The notes under the pieces are model-generated. The model was not told the DNA's origin and ran no database searches. It was given only the letters and a program-made list of their open reading frames with translations. Positions 24,909 to 36,340 of a stretch of DNA of 64,000 bases are shown piece by piece (the first letter of the stretch is position 1; the number at the start of each line of letters is the position of its first letter). Source of the DNA: Straminergon stramineum. Its lineage: Eukaryota > Streptophyta > Bryopsida > Hypnales > Calliergonaceae. The DNA lies in the NCBI GenBank assembly GCA_963920665.1, contig OY987271.1:18417350-18481349 (forward strand), read 5' to 3'. A program made the position numbers and the translations under genes.

Positions 24909-26683
24909 TATTTTGAAATACGGAGAAAATCTTGCTCCATTCTATCTTAGTAGACGTCATTGATCATGATTTGTCTTAGACACTTTATATATCAATTGAT
25001 TGGCTCTCTTTTCATAGTTGTTTGAACAGTCTTTTTTGTTCCCATATGTTTGTGACTTTGCCTATCTATGCAACTAATTTGAAGGCTTTTAAATGTAAAT
25101 TTGTTCATTGTCAAATATAGAGTATAGTAACCAAGCTTGGGGGTGGGGTGGGGGTGGTGAATGCTAATTGTATTATTGTTACTTCACATATACATTCCTC
25201 ATTTGTGTGTCTACAATTTGACTTGGTAGGCTCAGGATTATCCCTTACTCTCATGCTTATCTTGTAATCTATTCAATCAAAGATTTTGAAATTTCTTCTA
25301 CACTTTTTTCATGCAAATATAGTGGAAGATCCTATGGTTGGATTTGCAAAAAAATCAAATGTTTAGAAATCTTACTCATTGCTTTGAAAATGGTAGTTTT
25401 GAGTGTGTTTTGATGAAAAAATGGCCTTGGTGCAACATGGGGAGTTGTTATTTTCTGAAATTGATTATAGTTTGAATATTTGTAACATTGCATGGTAATT
25501 TTCACACCATAACACTTTCAATTGAAAATTTAAACATTCAATTGGGTGTCATTGGTAGCATGGAGATGCTAAAATGTTGATGTCTTGATAGCAAGCAAGA
25601 GATCTTTAGTTTCCTTTCAAATCCCAAACCTCAAAAAAAACATATGTTAACCCCAAGATGCAAACAAAGAATTGAAGCCATCCAAGAAATTTTTTTGTCA
25701 ATAATGATTGCCACAATGAGTGGTAGAGATGTCATGAGGATTTGTTTGTATTCATTAAGGTGTGGTGCCAATTTAGTATTGTAGAAGAATAAAATACAAT
25801 ACAAAATAAAGAAATGCATATCTTTTATTTATATATATATATGAAAGAATAATTTTTCAATTTTTAATGACCAAAATTTTATTTTTATTAAAATTATGTA
25901 ATTGTGGATGAAGGACCCACAAATTATTGGAAGCAATAGTCGTGGCTTCATTTGTGTGGCTTCATTTCATGGTTTTTGTTGTATGGAATCATAATTTCAT
26001 AGCCAAGTTGTGGCTTCATTTCATGACTTTAGTCATGAGATCTCAAAAAATCCATGACTTGTTCTTGTGTCTATGTATCTTCACACCTAGTGCATCTATA
26101 TTTGTCAATACAAAAATATACATTGCTAAATATTGGTTAAATTATTTCTCACCCTAATGATAGTCATTTAAATTATTTAGGCTTGTAAAAGTTAACCTAT
26201 GAGCTCCTAAAGTAATTGATGGAGATAATAAGTGCCGAAACTTCAACTCTTAATGAGTTACTTCTAGAGAAATTTGAACGACAATGCTTTGTAAAGTATT
26301 TATTGCATGTTTTATTCCAAGATGCATTGATTGCCATGGACATCAATACTTGATACAACGTTCCTAGAATCTTGGTTTCCACATTTTGTCATTGTGTATG
26401 AAATATAGATTAAATATAGAAAATGCTTTGGTGTAGTATTTCAAAAAAGATGAATGACCATTATTACAAAATGTTCTCAAATGAGAATCTCTAAAATTTA
26501 TCCGTCACTCATTCAAGGTAACAAAGGGCAAAATTACAATTCTAAAGTGATGACATCTGTGAAAATGTTGATGTCTTCACTTTCTACAAGTGAGGAAGGA
26601 CTTATAAAAATGAAATCATTTGTTTGAATTTGAAATTTACTTCATGCCTCTCACTATTAGATAGGGTCCTTGTCATATTCAAT
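24909..26683. other. AT-rich spacer, no gene seen
   Basis: Only short ORFs without domains. A short local duplication (GTGGCTTCATTTCATG repeated around 25,943-26,025) is the only structure noticed. Confidence 0.4.
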
Positions 26684-27075
26684 CACTAGTACAAATCTAC
26701 CATAGATTGAAATGGTTTTGTATTAATTCTATGTTAAATTCAACAAAATTTGTACACGGAGTGCTAGCATGTGAGCATAGAATCTATGAGCCTATGAGCT
26801 TAGAAGTCTATATCATAGACACCTTCTATGGTTATAGGTGTCTTACTATGTTATAGGCACCTATATTATACTCTTTTCAAGTTACAATGCCCCTTTATTA
26901 TATGTACATATGTTATAAACACCTTCAAATGATTGTAGATACCTACCTACAACTAGGTTCAAGGCTCATAGGCTCATGCCTCTATGCTCACATGCTAGTA
27001 TCGTTGCAATTTGTATTAGCTCCAACCCAAATTCAACACAAAACCATTTCAGTTTGTGATGGATTTATACTATTG
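26684..27075. mobile_element. 392-bp foldback element
   Basis: Left end CACTAGTACAAATC..., right end complement CAATAGTATAAATCC.... Both arms then share TGAAATGGTTTTGT, CTAGCATGTGAGCATAGA and ATGAGCCTATGAGC in inverted order, giving arms of roughly 130-160 bases around a central AT-rich loop. No matching target duplication was found, so the exact ends and the superfamily are uncertain. Confidence 0.65.
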
Positions 27076-27492
27076 AGTTTTCCCACTTTTTCTATTTTGC
27101 AATGCTCAAAGTATTGTATATAAGTTAAAAAATAGAAATATTGTGAAATAAATTAACAAATCCATATTATCCTTTAGAACCATAAAAGCAAGTACTCAAA
27201 ATGTATAACTACATGTCCTTGTAATATGAAGGGCAACAATTGTTTTGTAACTTAACCTTTATAATTTCTTCTATAAAATACTTTGAGGCATCCCAAAATT
27301 TCTACAAATTCTTAAGTACTACCAACTTTATAATAAATCAATACATGTATACATAAGTGGCATCCAATTTTGAGTATAAAAGCAAAACTCATACACGTTG
27401 CATAGAAATATGGATGGATGAAAATTGGTCACAATTCATAGGTGACCACAAGTCCATTTTGTACATCATCCACAATGTAGTCGACGACACCA
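27076..27492. other. Spacer 3' of the AP2-propeller gene
   Basis: AT-rich, probably containing the 3' UTR of the - strand gene that stops at 27,493. No separate gene seen. Confidence 0.35.
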
Positions 27493-30400
27493 TTAAGGTG
27501 TTGCATTCCATCTTGGTTCATAAATCCCTGGGATTAATCTCCATGCTTTAGTATTATAATTTTTTTGAATAGATTCTATATACGGAAAATAAGTATAATT
27601 CCATTTTTGATCTTTAACATTGTATAAAGCAATGAGTGGATCAAATCCAATAACTTTTATTGCTATATGTTCAACACTTGCCATTACTTCCCATGGAGGC
27701 AATTTTTCATCATGAGCCATCTTTGATTTTCCTCCTCTTTCTTTAAATAATAATGTATATAAGTCTTTAGGCATGATGCCTTGAGTTAAGACCTTATAAG
27801 AACCTGTAGGGGTACCATCTTCATTAACAACAACTTCAATTATAAATAAAATATCTAGAGTTTTTTTAAATTGGGCTTGTCGAGATACAACATATATTTT
27901 TGTATTGAATCCAATTTGAACAAGCTTTGGTGGTTCAACAACCTTAATAAAGTATATGTCTCCAGCTTTAGTAAAATCAATAATTAATTGTTGCCTTCTA
28001 GAGTTGTTTATATTAAAGTAGAATATGACAGGTTTTAGTTTATGGTGTTTTTTTTGTAGAGAAATTTGTAGGCCACCATAGTAAATAGAGGATCCATGAA
28101 CAACAATATTAGAATATCCTAGTTTTATAAATGGTGGAGCTGCATTTAAAATATGTTCGAAATGAACCCAAGATTCTTTTATAGAGCAATATACTACCAA
28201 AGAAATTTGTGTATTTCCAATAATTTGAATATCATCATCATATATTGTTTCATCACAATGGGATACTCCTATAACAATCAATCGATATGTTGTTCTTGTA
28301 CTATCATAAAAAACTAAACGAGCTATCTTACGTTGTAATGTTTTGTATGGTATTGGAGGTACAAATTTTATATCATAAGTAAGAGGATTTGTTATTATTA
28401 TTGTTGATTTGTTTTTGTCTTGATTGTTCAAATTTTTTTCATTTCTTTCTCTTTTCACAGCAATAAGTCCACCATCACAAGCAATTACGTTGTAGAAGTC
28501 TAACTCTAAGTATCTAATGTTGGGAAGATTTACCCATTGTTTTTGATAGTCTTCTATTATACAAGTATCAGGTGTATTAATTAAGTATTGATGATAATCC
28601 AAGCCCAAAATTCGTCTTTGTATGTTAACTTTAGCAAAATTTATTGCAATGACACAAGGAAAATAAAATTTGTATTGTTTATGTTCTACACTATCTAATT
28701 TGACATGAGACGGTGACCAATTTGAAGCCCTAAACATATGAAAAATTGTATCTTCAAACTCTAAATCACAATTATCACTAGGTTTTTTGTATAATGCCCA
28801 TGATTCATCAAGTTGTATTGAAGGGCATTCAATAAAATGTTTTGCCATCTCTTTTGGGTTCAATTTTGCAACAAAATTTTCTCTAACGCGTTTTTCAGAG
28901 GCTAGTCCTTGAAAAATTCCATTCAAATTATTTTTTGCCATGCATGCATTTTCATCATCAACAATGTTAGGTTCAATGATTTTTTGGGAACTTTGTATGT
29001 GAATATTGTAAGGAAGAGGTTCATTTAGTACTTGTTTAATTAGATCCCATGCATACGCTTCACTTACTTTTTTTTCTTCAAGAAGAAGGATAAATTTTTG
29101 AACATCATCTATAGTGTAATGCCCAGGACGAAAATTAGTCACATATTCCCATCCATAAAAATGTAAATTTACAAGATCTGTAAAGATTCCAAGTATTTCT
29201 TTCTCATGACTGTGGTCAACAACAATAACTTTTTGACATCCTTTTATTGTTTTATCTCCTACTTGGTTAACAACTTTTCCTACCCACATTTCACCTCTAG
29301 AAGGATTTTTTCGCCTACTACGATGAATGCATTTCAAACCAGATTCACTATGTGCAAATCCTAAAGATTGTCTTTTCATTGACCATATGTAATCATCTTT
29401 GCTCCATTTTTGCATTTCCTTGAAGTCATCTTTATAATCAGCTAAAGGAAAATTAAAACGAAAATTTTTAATCTTAAGGTGCATTTCTAATTTAAGAGCT
29501 AACAAATCTTGCACCCTAGCAGCTATCTCACAAGTGGCATAAAGTCCAATTTTCCAATGTTCACCTTTAGGACCTAATTTAGGTAGAGTTGCATGCCAAG
29601 CATTCTTAGCCTTATAAATGCCTCTGAGTTGATTTGATACATTAGGATTTCTTCTTTGTTTAAATTGTTGAATTCTTTTTGTATTGCTATGCAATGACCC
29701 AAGAAGAGGTTTTCCTTGAATTTCATGAAGTTCTTCAATAGGTTCTTCAATATCATCTTTCATCATTTCATCAAAGGATTCTTGACAATAAAGTTCATTA
29801 GTTTCTTCACTACGTTCTTCAATAGGTTTGTCAATATCTTTCATTATTTCATCAAAGGATTCTTGGCAATAAAGTTCATTTGTCTCTTCGTGAAGTTCTT
29901 CAATAGGTTCATCAAGAGCATCTTTCATCATTTCAACAAAGCATTCTTCTTGAAGTTCATTAGTTTTTTCATTCCTTTTTTCTAATAATTCTTGTGTATC
30001 TTGGCTTGTGAAATCAGCAACAAGCACTAAAGAGGTTTTGTCATTATTAAGTACATAAACACTTTTCACATTAATATCCTTAGCATTATATAAAATAGAC
30101 CCTTCATTAGATCCTTGAGAACATGCTTTAAAGTTTGTATTTGTATCATCAATAGCCTTCAAAGCCGTTTCATTTGGATTTTTTTCAAGGTTATTTTTAT
30201 CATTTATATGAATCATATCTTCATTGTTTGCTAATTGTGTGATTTGTTCTATATACAATAGAGGAGCAATTGTATGTGAGGTATTGCTACATTGGTTGTC
30301 TAGATTTCTAGCATTAGAATCAACTACATTAGATATATCTAGTAGGTCAAACTTTTCAATACTAGAAAATTCTTCTGGAACTTCAAAATTTAAGGATATA

Positions 30401-32387
30401 TCATTTGTTATTGCATAATTAGGTATATCTATAAAGTCAATATTTTGGTCACTTGGAAATTCATTAGGAATGTCAAATTGCAAGATTGCATCATGTATAT
30501 CTTTATTATCACCAATGTTATAATCATTTAATATGGGTATATCAAGGGATAAATCCGTAATGTCAATGTCTTTATTACCATTATTTTTTTCTAAATTTTG
30601 GGGGATATCATTTTGATTAATAGCAAAGGTAAATGAAACTGCATTGATCTGCGGAGTGGATTCATTGATATGGTTAATTTGAAATTCATGTGGAACTGGT
30701 AAAAATGACAATGCATGAGTATCTAGGGGTGATGTGGGGGGTGATGACATAGGAGTTTCAAGTAGTGATTGTTCATGAGTCTTTAGAGGTGATGGTGCAC
30801 GAGTATTTGCAAGTGATTGATGGGAAGTTGATGTTGGAGAATTAAAAAGAGGAGTTCTTATTTTTTTGGTTGCAGGGCCTTCATTGAAGAGGGATTTATT
30901 TAAGCTATTAGTAATGTATATGGCATTTCGGGTATAAGTTGTTCTTTTCAATTTTTGTTGAGAATATGGTCTTGAAGGATCATGGTGTGTTATCTCTTGA
31001 GAAGAAATACCTATTTTTGTATTATCTATAAGGTTCAAATCTTCTAATGACTTTGTTGCATCTTTTGAATCATTGTTTATCATTTCATCTAATATTGACT
31101 CCAAATTTATTTGATATAATTGGTCAAGATTCATATTTGTAGCAACATGTGCATGATCTTCAATACCATGCAAGCTTGTATCTTCATGATCTTCACTTAC
31201 ATGACTAGATGCTTGTATGGCTTGTTCCGTTGGCAATAGGGAAGTAGACAATGATGGTATTTCAAATTGATTTGTTGTATTTTGATTGTGAATGTTTTGA
31301 TTCTCTAACATTAACTAACATAAAATAGATTGATAAATTAGATGCAATCTACTCATTTCTAATATTTTGAATGTATCCTTAAATACATCATATTTTGCAT
31401 AATAATTCAATGTTGTCACAAACAATCATATTTGATTGGAATTCTTGATTTGATTTTGCATGATATTTGCATTTGGAAAAGTAAAATGTATTAAAAAAAA
31501 GTTATGCTATACGAAAATAAAATTGAATAGAATTTTTTTGCAAATTAAAATATAATTCCTATTATTCTACTAATTCCTATCATTTTGCACGTAATTACCA
31601 TTAATAAATAATGATTATTTTTTTGAAAATATTGCATGTAATAAAATTTTTTAATTAATTCGCATTTACTTAGGCATTAAATGTTACAAAAATCTTTTCA
31701 ATTCTTATTAATTTTTCTACTTATTAATATTTATCAATTTATAGTTAAATTATAATTGATATAATTAAAAAATATTTATTTTGAATTACCTACCATAAGC
31801 TATTATAATTTTTTTACAAATTATATGATATATCAATTATAATTAAAATAGAAAAGATAAAACAATCTACATTATAACGTTTAGTAATACTTGCATTAAA
31901 TAATTTCTTGCATTCTATTATATTGAAATGATTAGTCACAACAATATATTTTTCTAAGCTATCATTTACGTAGTAAAATATAAATTAAGAAATATTATTC
32001 ATTATTTTTATTATTTAGAGATGAAAAAAAAAATGTAGACCATTCATTATTTACCATTTAATCTTTCATTTTAATAAAATATCTAATTAAAAAATATATT
32101 GAAAAGAAATTCTTGAATTTAAATTCTTTTATATATATTTTAACTAGTAATATATAAACATAATTAAATATTGAATTATTAATCTTATTCAATCTTATTT
32201 AATATACATAAACCTGCATTTTTTGAATATTAGATTTATTGGAGGAATTTGAAGCTATTTCTTGTAGAAAACCAAAATTTTGAATTTCATTGTATACAAT
32301 GTCATTATTGTAATCTTGATAAACATCATTTTCAGGATTTGAATGTCTAGCATTAGAATCCTTAGAACTTGCAAGTTTAGACTCCAT
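27493..32387 (-). CDS. AP2 doublet fused to an F-box-associated-type beta-propeller, about 1331 aa
   Basis: Two exons: 32387-32214 (58 aa, donor CAG|GTTTAT) and 31314-27493 (1273 aa plus TAA, acceptor TGTTAG), phase 0. The second exon is one uninterrupted ORF in AT-rich DNA, so it is under selection or young. Residues 1-500 are Asn/Asp/Ile-rich and low in complexity. About 509-594 holds three acidic repeats (ETNELYCQESFDE type). About 622-790 is a degenerate AP2 doublet: RGIYKAKNAWHATL, WKIGLYATCEIAARVQDLLA, FNFPLADY, linker YIWSMKRQSLGF, then ILGIFTDL and YVTNFRPGHY. About 985-1331 reads as an F-box-associated/kelch propeller: WVNLPNIRY, VIACDGGLIAV, IIITNPLTYDIKFVPP, LVVYCSIKESW, IVVHGSSIYYGG, PPWEVMA, LIALYNVKDQKW. 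No F-box is seen. Function is unknown; a DNA-binding or adaptor role is inference only. Confidence 0.75.
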
Positions 32388-35300
32388 TTCTTTTAATTAC
32401 TCATAAGAAAATTATTTTATAATTTCCTAATTTTAATTGTGCTTTAAAAAATTTAATTAAAAAAAGCTAATAGATAGTAAAGATGTTAAATATATTTCAA
32501 TTTAACTTTCTAATTTCAAACAAATGTATCAATACAAATAAACTAATTATGAAGATTAGAAATACCCAAAAGATCAATATTAGAGTATTTTTAGAATACA
32601 ATTGATTTTGAACTTAATAGTTGAAATTTGTATTCATATTTTTCTATATTCACCATTTATGTATCCAAAAATATTCAAGACTTTAGTTTTCTTCATAAAT
32701 ACTACTAAAACTAGTATTTGACAAGCAATCTTCATAATTAAGTAGCTAACTATTTATATTCTACTTCTAATATTTTGAAATATTATATAACTTACAAAAC
32801 TTCAAAACTATATATTTGAAGTTTATACTTCATAAATTACATCACGTTTCAAATAAATATTGTTTTAGTAAAAAATGAAATTTCAAAGTATTTTTTAATA
32901 ATGGAAAAAAAATTATTAAAAGATTTATTAAATTTATATTTTGAATCAAATAAAATCATAACAATGTTTATATTGCCACAAAATTATGTATCAATGTGTA
33001 GAAGGAAGATAAATTAATTACTAGAATAACTCATAAAATGAATTCTCAAAAATTTAAGTGATTCTCCATAAATCATAAATCAAACCCATAAATATATGTA
33101 AGATATATTGTGCAATCATAGATACACATATAATAAAATTCTATCTAATTTTTATTAATTAATCTTCACTATTATATATATCATCAAAAGAATTTAGTCT
33201 AGTTTTATTTTTAATAAATGAAATCACCAAGATTCTAGTCAATGGTTTGATTCTTTTGCTAATTGCTTTCACTAATATTTTGAAAAAAAATTATTTTAAA
33301 CTTTAAGGTTCAAAATGAGATAAATAAACATAAATTTATAAATTAATTGATATACCTATACAAAAAGATTGAAAAGAAAATTTATGGTTTATAATTAGTA
33401 CATCTTTTTAGCTTGCTTTGATCTATAGGAGATTGAAATTTTAAAGTTAAAAAGATTTTCACTAAAATTAGAAGAAAAATATTAAATAAAATTTATTAGA
33501 ACAATTCTACAAAGTAAACTCTATATTATTTTTTGTAAGCCTGAAATATAATAATATTATAAAAAAATTAAAACACAAGTTGTAAGAGATATAGCGTGCT
33601 TTATACTAATTATTTTATACAATTAAGACATCATAAATATATATTTGTGTAAAAATCAACTCTAAACCTATCTATAAATATAAATTCTAATTTTAGATTA
33701 GATGTATTTTTTATAATTTTAAGCATTAAGTAGATGTAAGTAGATGTATTGAGAGAAATCCATTAAAAATTAAAGAAATCAAGAATTTTTATATTTATTA
33801 GATACCAATTATTATATTTCAGTGTAGGTTTTTTTATTTTTTGAAGTATTATATATCATTTTTTTTAATAAGATCCTTAATTATGTTAATACTTTTGAAA
33901 ATGATAATTCAACATGTACTTAAAGGCAATTCTTTTTTTATTGCTTATAAACTAAATTTAAGTCAATTTTTGTAGTCTAAATAATATGAATGTTAACCCA
34001 AAAAATTGTCCAAATTACTACAAAATTTTCAATCTCATGATTGATCTATCATAAAAATTGTGTCACAAATAGTTATAAAGCTAAAAAAAACAAATCTTGA
34101 CATTATATAAGATAAATTTGGATATTAAAAATCATTGAAATGTTGTGACTTTTTTTTTATTGTTACTATATTAGATTATGATTTATTACATTGAATTAAA
34201 TTCATGGATATTTCAATATTTGATAACAAAAATAGAATTTTCTTATACTATATGTAATAATAGTTTAATTTGAACTTTGTAATTTATAAATAGATAGAAG
34301 GCCAAAGTATATCATTGAAGAGAGCTATTGAACAAATTTTGGCATCACCATGTTTCATGAAGGATAAACCTTGTATATAGCTTCTCTCACTTTTAATGCC
34401 TCAAAAATGAAGATTGTTTGGGAATTTTTTCTTAATAATTTTTAAAAACCAAGAATATTCAGATTGAGTTTTTCTTAAAGTACGGATACATTTAGTTTGG
34501 TTTATCATAATACTACTATGGCACCCCTACTTTCACCTTTATCAATGATGACCAATTGAAGATGTAGGACTTTTAAAATGTTCAAACATATATTCTATCA
34601 ACATGTGTTCAAACATTTCATCAATTGAGTGGAATTTCATTAAATTTATAAAGAAATTGTGCCTCAAAAAACTCAATACTTATCAATTGCTCTTAAAAGC
34701 TCTAAATTTATAACTCTTTAGTAATGATGCCTCAAAATTTCATGGATTTATGTCATGGGTCTTAGAATTGGATCCTATATTCATCAATAAATAAAATTAA
34801 TTTTTAATGCAAAAAGATCAATTAAATTGATTCCAACTAAGAAGTCATCACTAGGATTCCAACCTAAAAGTCACCACTTGAATACTAAAATACATAAAAT
34901 TTATATGAAAGTTTATATGTAAAATAGATAATTTATTTATTTAAGTAGAAAAGAGTTGTTAAACAAGACCATTGGTAACTAATGTTTGACACCCATTCAA
35001 TGTAAATATTGTAGTGCATAACTCTATATGTTGGTCTATCTTCTTCAATATATCTATTGTTAAATCTCTCTTATAAAATTCACTCATGTTTGAATTTTTT
35101 TGGTAGAATTTTTCAAGATTTTTCAAGATTTTGTAGAAATTTTCAAGATTTAGCAATAACTTCTAACAAATGTTGAGCATTAAGACTTTGTTTTATTCAA
35201 ACTTAGGTTTCCTTTACCATTGTTGAATGTTTTGATACAAGGGCAATTCCATTTTTTTTTAAATATGCTTAAAAATCTTCAATTATATAAATTGAGTTAA

Positions 35301-35460
35301 ACAAATAATTTTCAATAAGTTAGCACCAATTTATTTAAAGGACCCTATCTTTGAATTCATATAGTTTCTAAGACTTGTAAATGCTTGGTGTGCCCCATTA
35401 GGACTATATAAGATGAAAATTTTACTATTTTAGCCTCTAAATAGTAAATACCAAAGCAAT
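32388..35460. other. Very AT-rich intergenic DNA, upstream of the AP2-propeller gene
   Basis: About 3 kb with AT content visibly above the rest of the window and no ORF of interest. The promoter of the - strand gene should lie in the first few hundred bases, but TATA-like strings are too common here to choose one. Confidence 0.45.
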
Positions 35461-35787
35461 TTGACAATGTGTGTAAGGATGAAAATTACTTATGACATAT
35501 ACAACATTTATCCACTAAAGTTTTTAACCTTCAAATACTGCAACCATTTTGGATGGTGGAAGCATTTTCAGGGAATTTTACCAAGAGGTGGTCCTACAAA
35601 TTCGAAGGTTTACGATTTTAGGAATCTAATTGTTGAAAGTAGTAAAGGTGCAACTATAATATGTACCACCAATATTGGGCACAATAAGACTATGGATTTT
35701 ATGAAATCACTAAAGAAAAACATTGTAATTAAAGATATGCGACTTCCATTTGCTCAATTTTCGGCAAATACTGCATCCAAGTCTTAA
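35461..35787 (+). CDS. Hypothetical ORF, 108 aa, just before the hAT insertion
   Basis: An ORF with less biased composition than its surroundings (WWKHFQGILPRGGPTNSKVY, then a hydrophobic GATIICTTNIG segment) ends 28 bases before the target duplication of the hAT element. I do not recognise it. It may be an old gene or transposon fragment. No start-site or splice evidence was found, and it may be fortuitous. Confidence 0.2.
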   Translation: MTMCVRMKITYDIYNIYPLKFLTFKYCNHFGWWKHFQGILPRGGPTNSKVYDFRNLIVESSKGATIICTTNIGHNKTMDFMKSLKKNIVIKDMRLPFAQFSANTASKS

Positions 35788-35822
35788 ATGTGGTTCTAAA
35801 ATATGAATACACTCTATGGGAT

Positions 35823-35958
35823 CAGGTTTGACATGACATCCGGACGTCCGGACGTCCGGACGCGGACGCGGACGCGGGGTCCACAACGTCTGATGACAAG
35901 CGGACGTGTGGACGTTCCCCGTCCGCTTGGACCGTCCGCCGCTGCCCGTCCGCGAAAC
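35823..35958. repeat. Left subterminal GTCCG/CGGAC repeat region of the hAT element
   Basis: Dense CGGACGTCCGG and CGGACGCGGACG motifs, ending abruptly at the gap. Very GC-rich against an AT-rich background; partly palindromic. Confidence 0.85.
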
Positions 35959-36158
35959 NNNNNNNNNNNNNNNNNNNNNNNNNNNNNNNNNNNNNNNNNN
36001 NNNNNNNNNNNNNNNNNNNNNNNNNNNNNNNNNNNNNNNNNNNNNNNNNNNNNNNNNNNNNNNNNNNNNNNNNNNNNNNNNNNNNNNNNNNNNNNNNNNN
36101 NNNNNNNNNNNNNNNNNNNNNNNNNNNNNNNNNNNNNNNNNNNNNNNNNNNNNNNNNN
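35959..36158. other. Assembly gap, exactly 200 N
   Basis: A run of exactly 200 N sits inside the left subterminal repeat region of the hAT element. The true length is unknown; the GC-rich repeated motifs probably blocked assembly. Confidence 0.98.
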
Positions 36159-36340
36159 TAGGAGCTGCAATTTATTGTGTCCCTTGCTTGATAATGCATA
36201 GTTCAGTGGATGGGGGGGCTTTGTTTTGCAAGGCTTTTTACGACTAATTTTATTGATATTGTGAACATTGTTACATTGTAGGTTTATGATTAAAAACATT
36301 TTTTGGTTTTTAAATATAGCTAAAAAGTAAGATTGTCACT

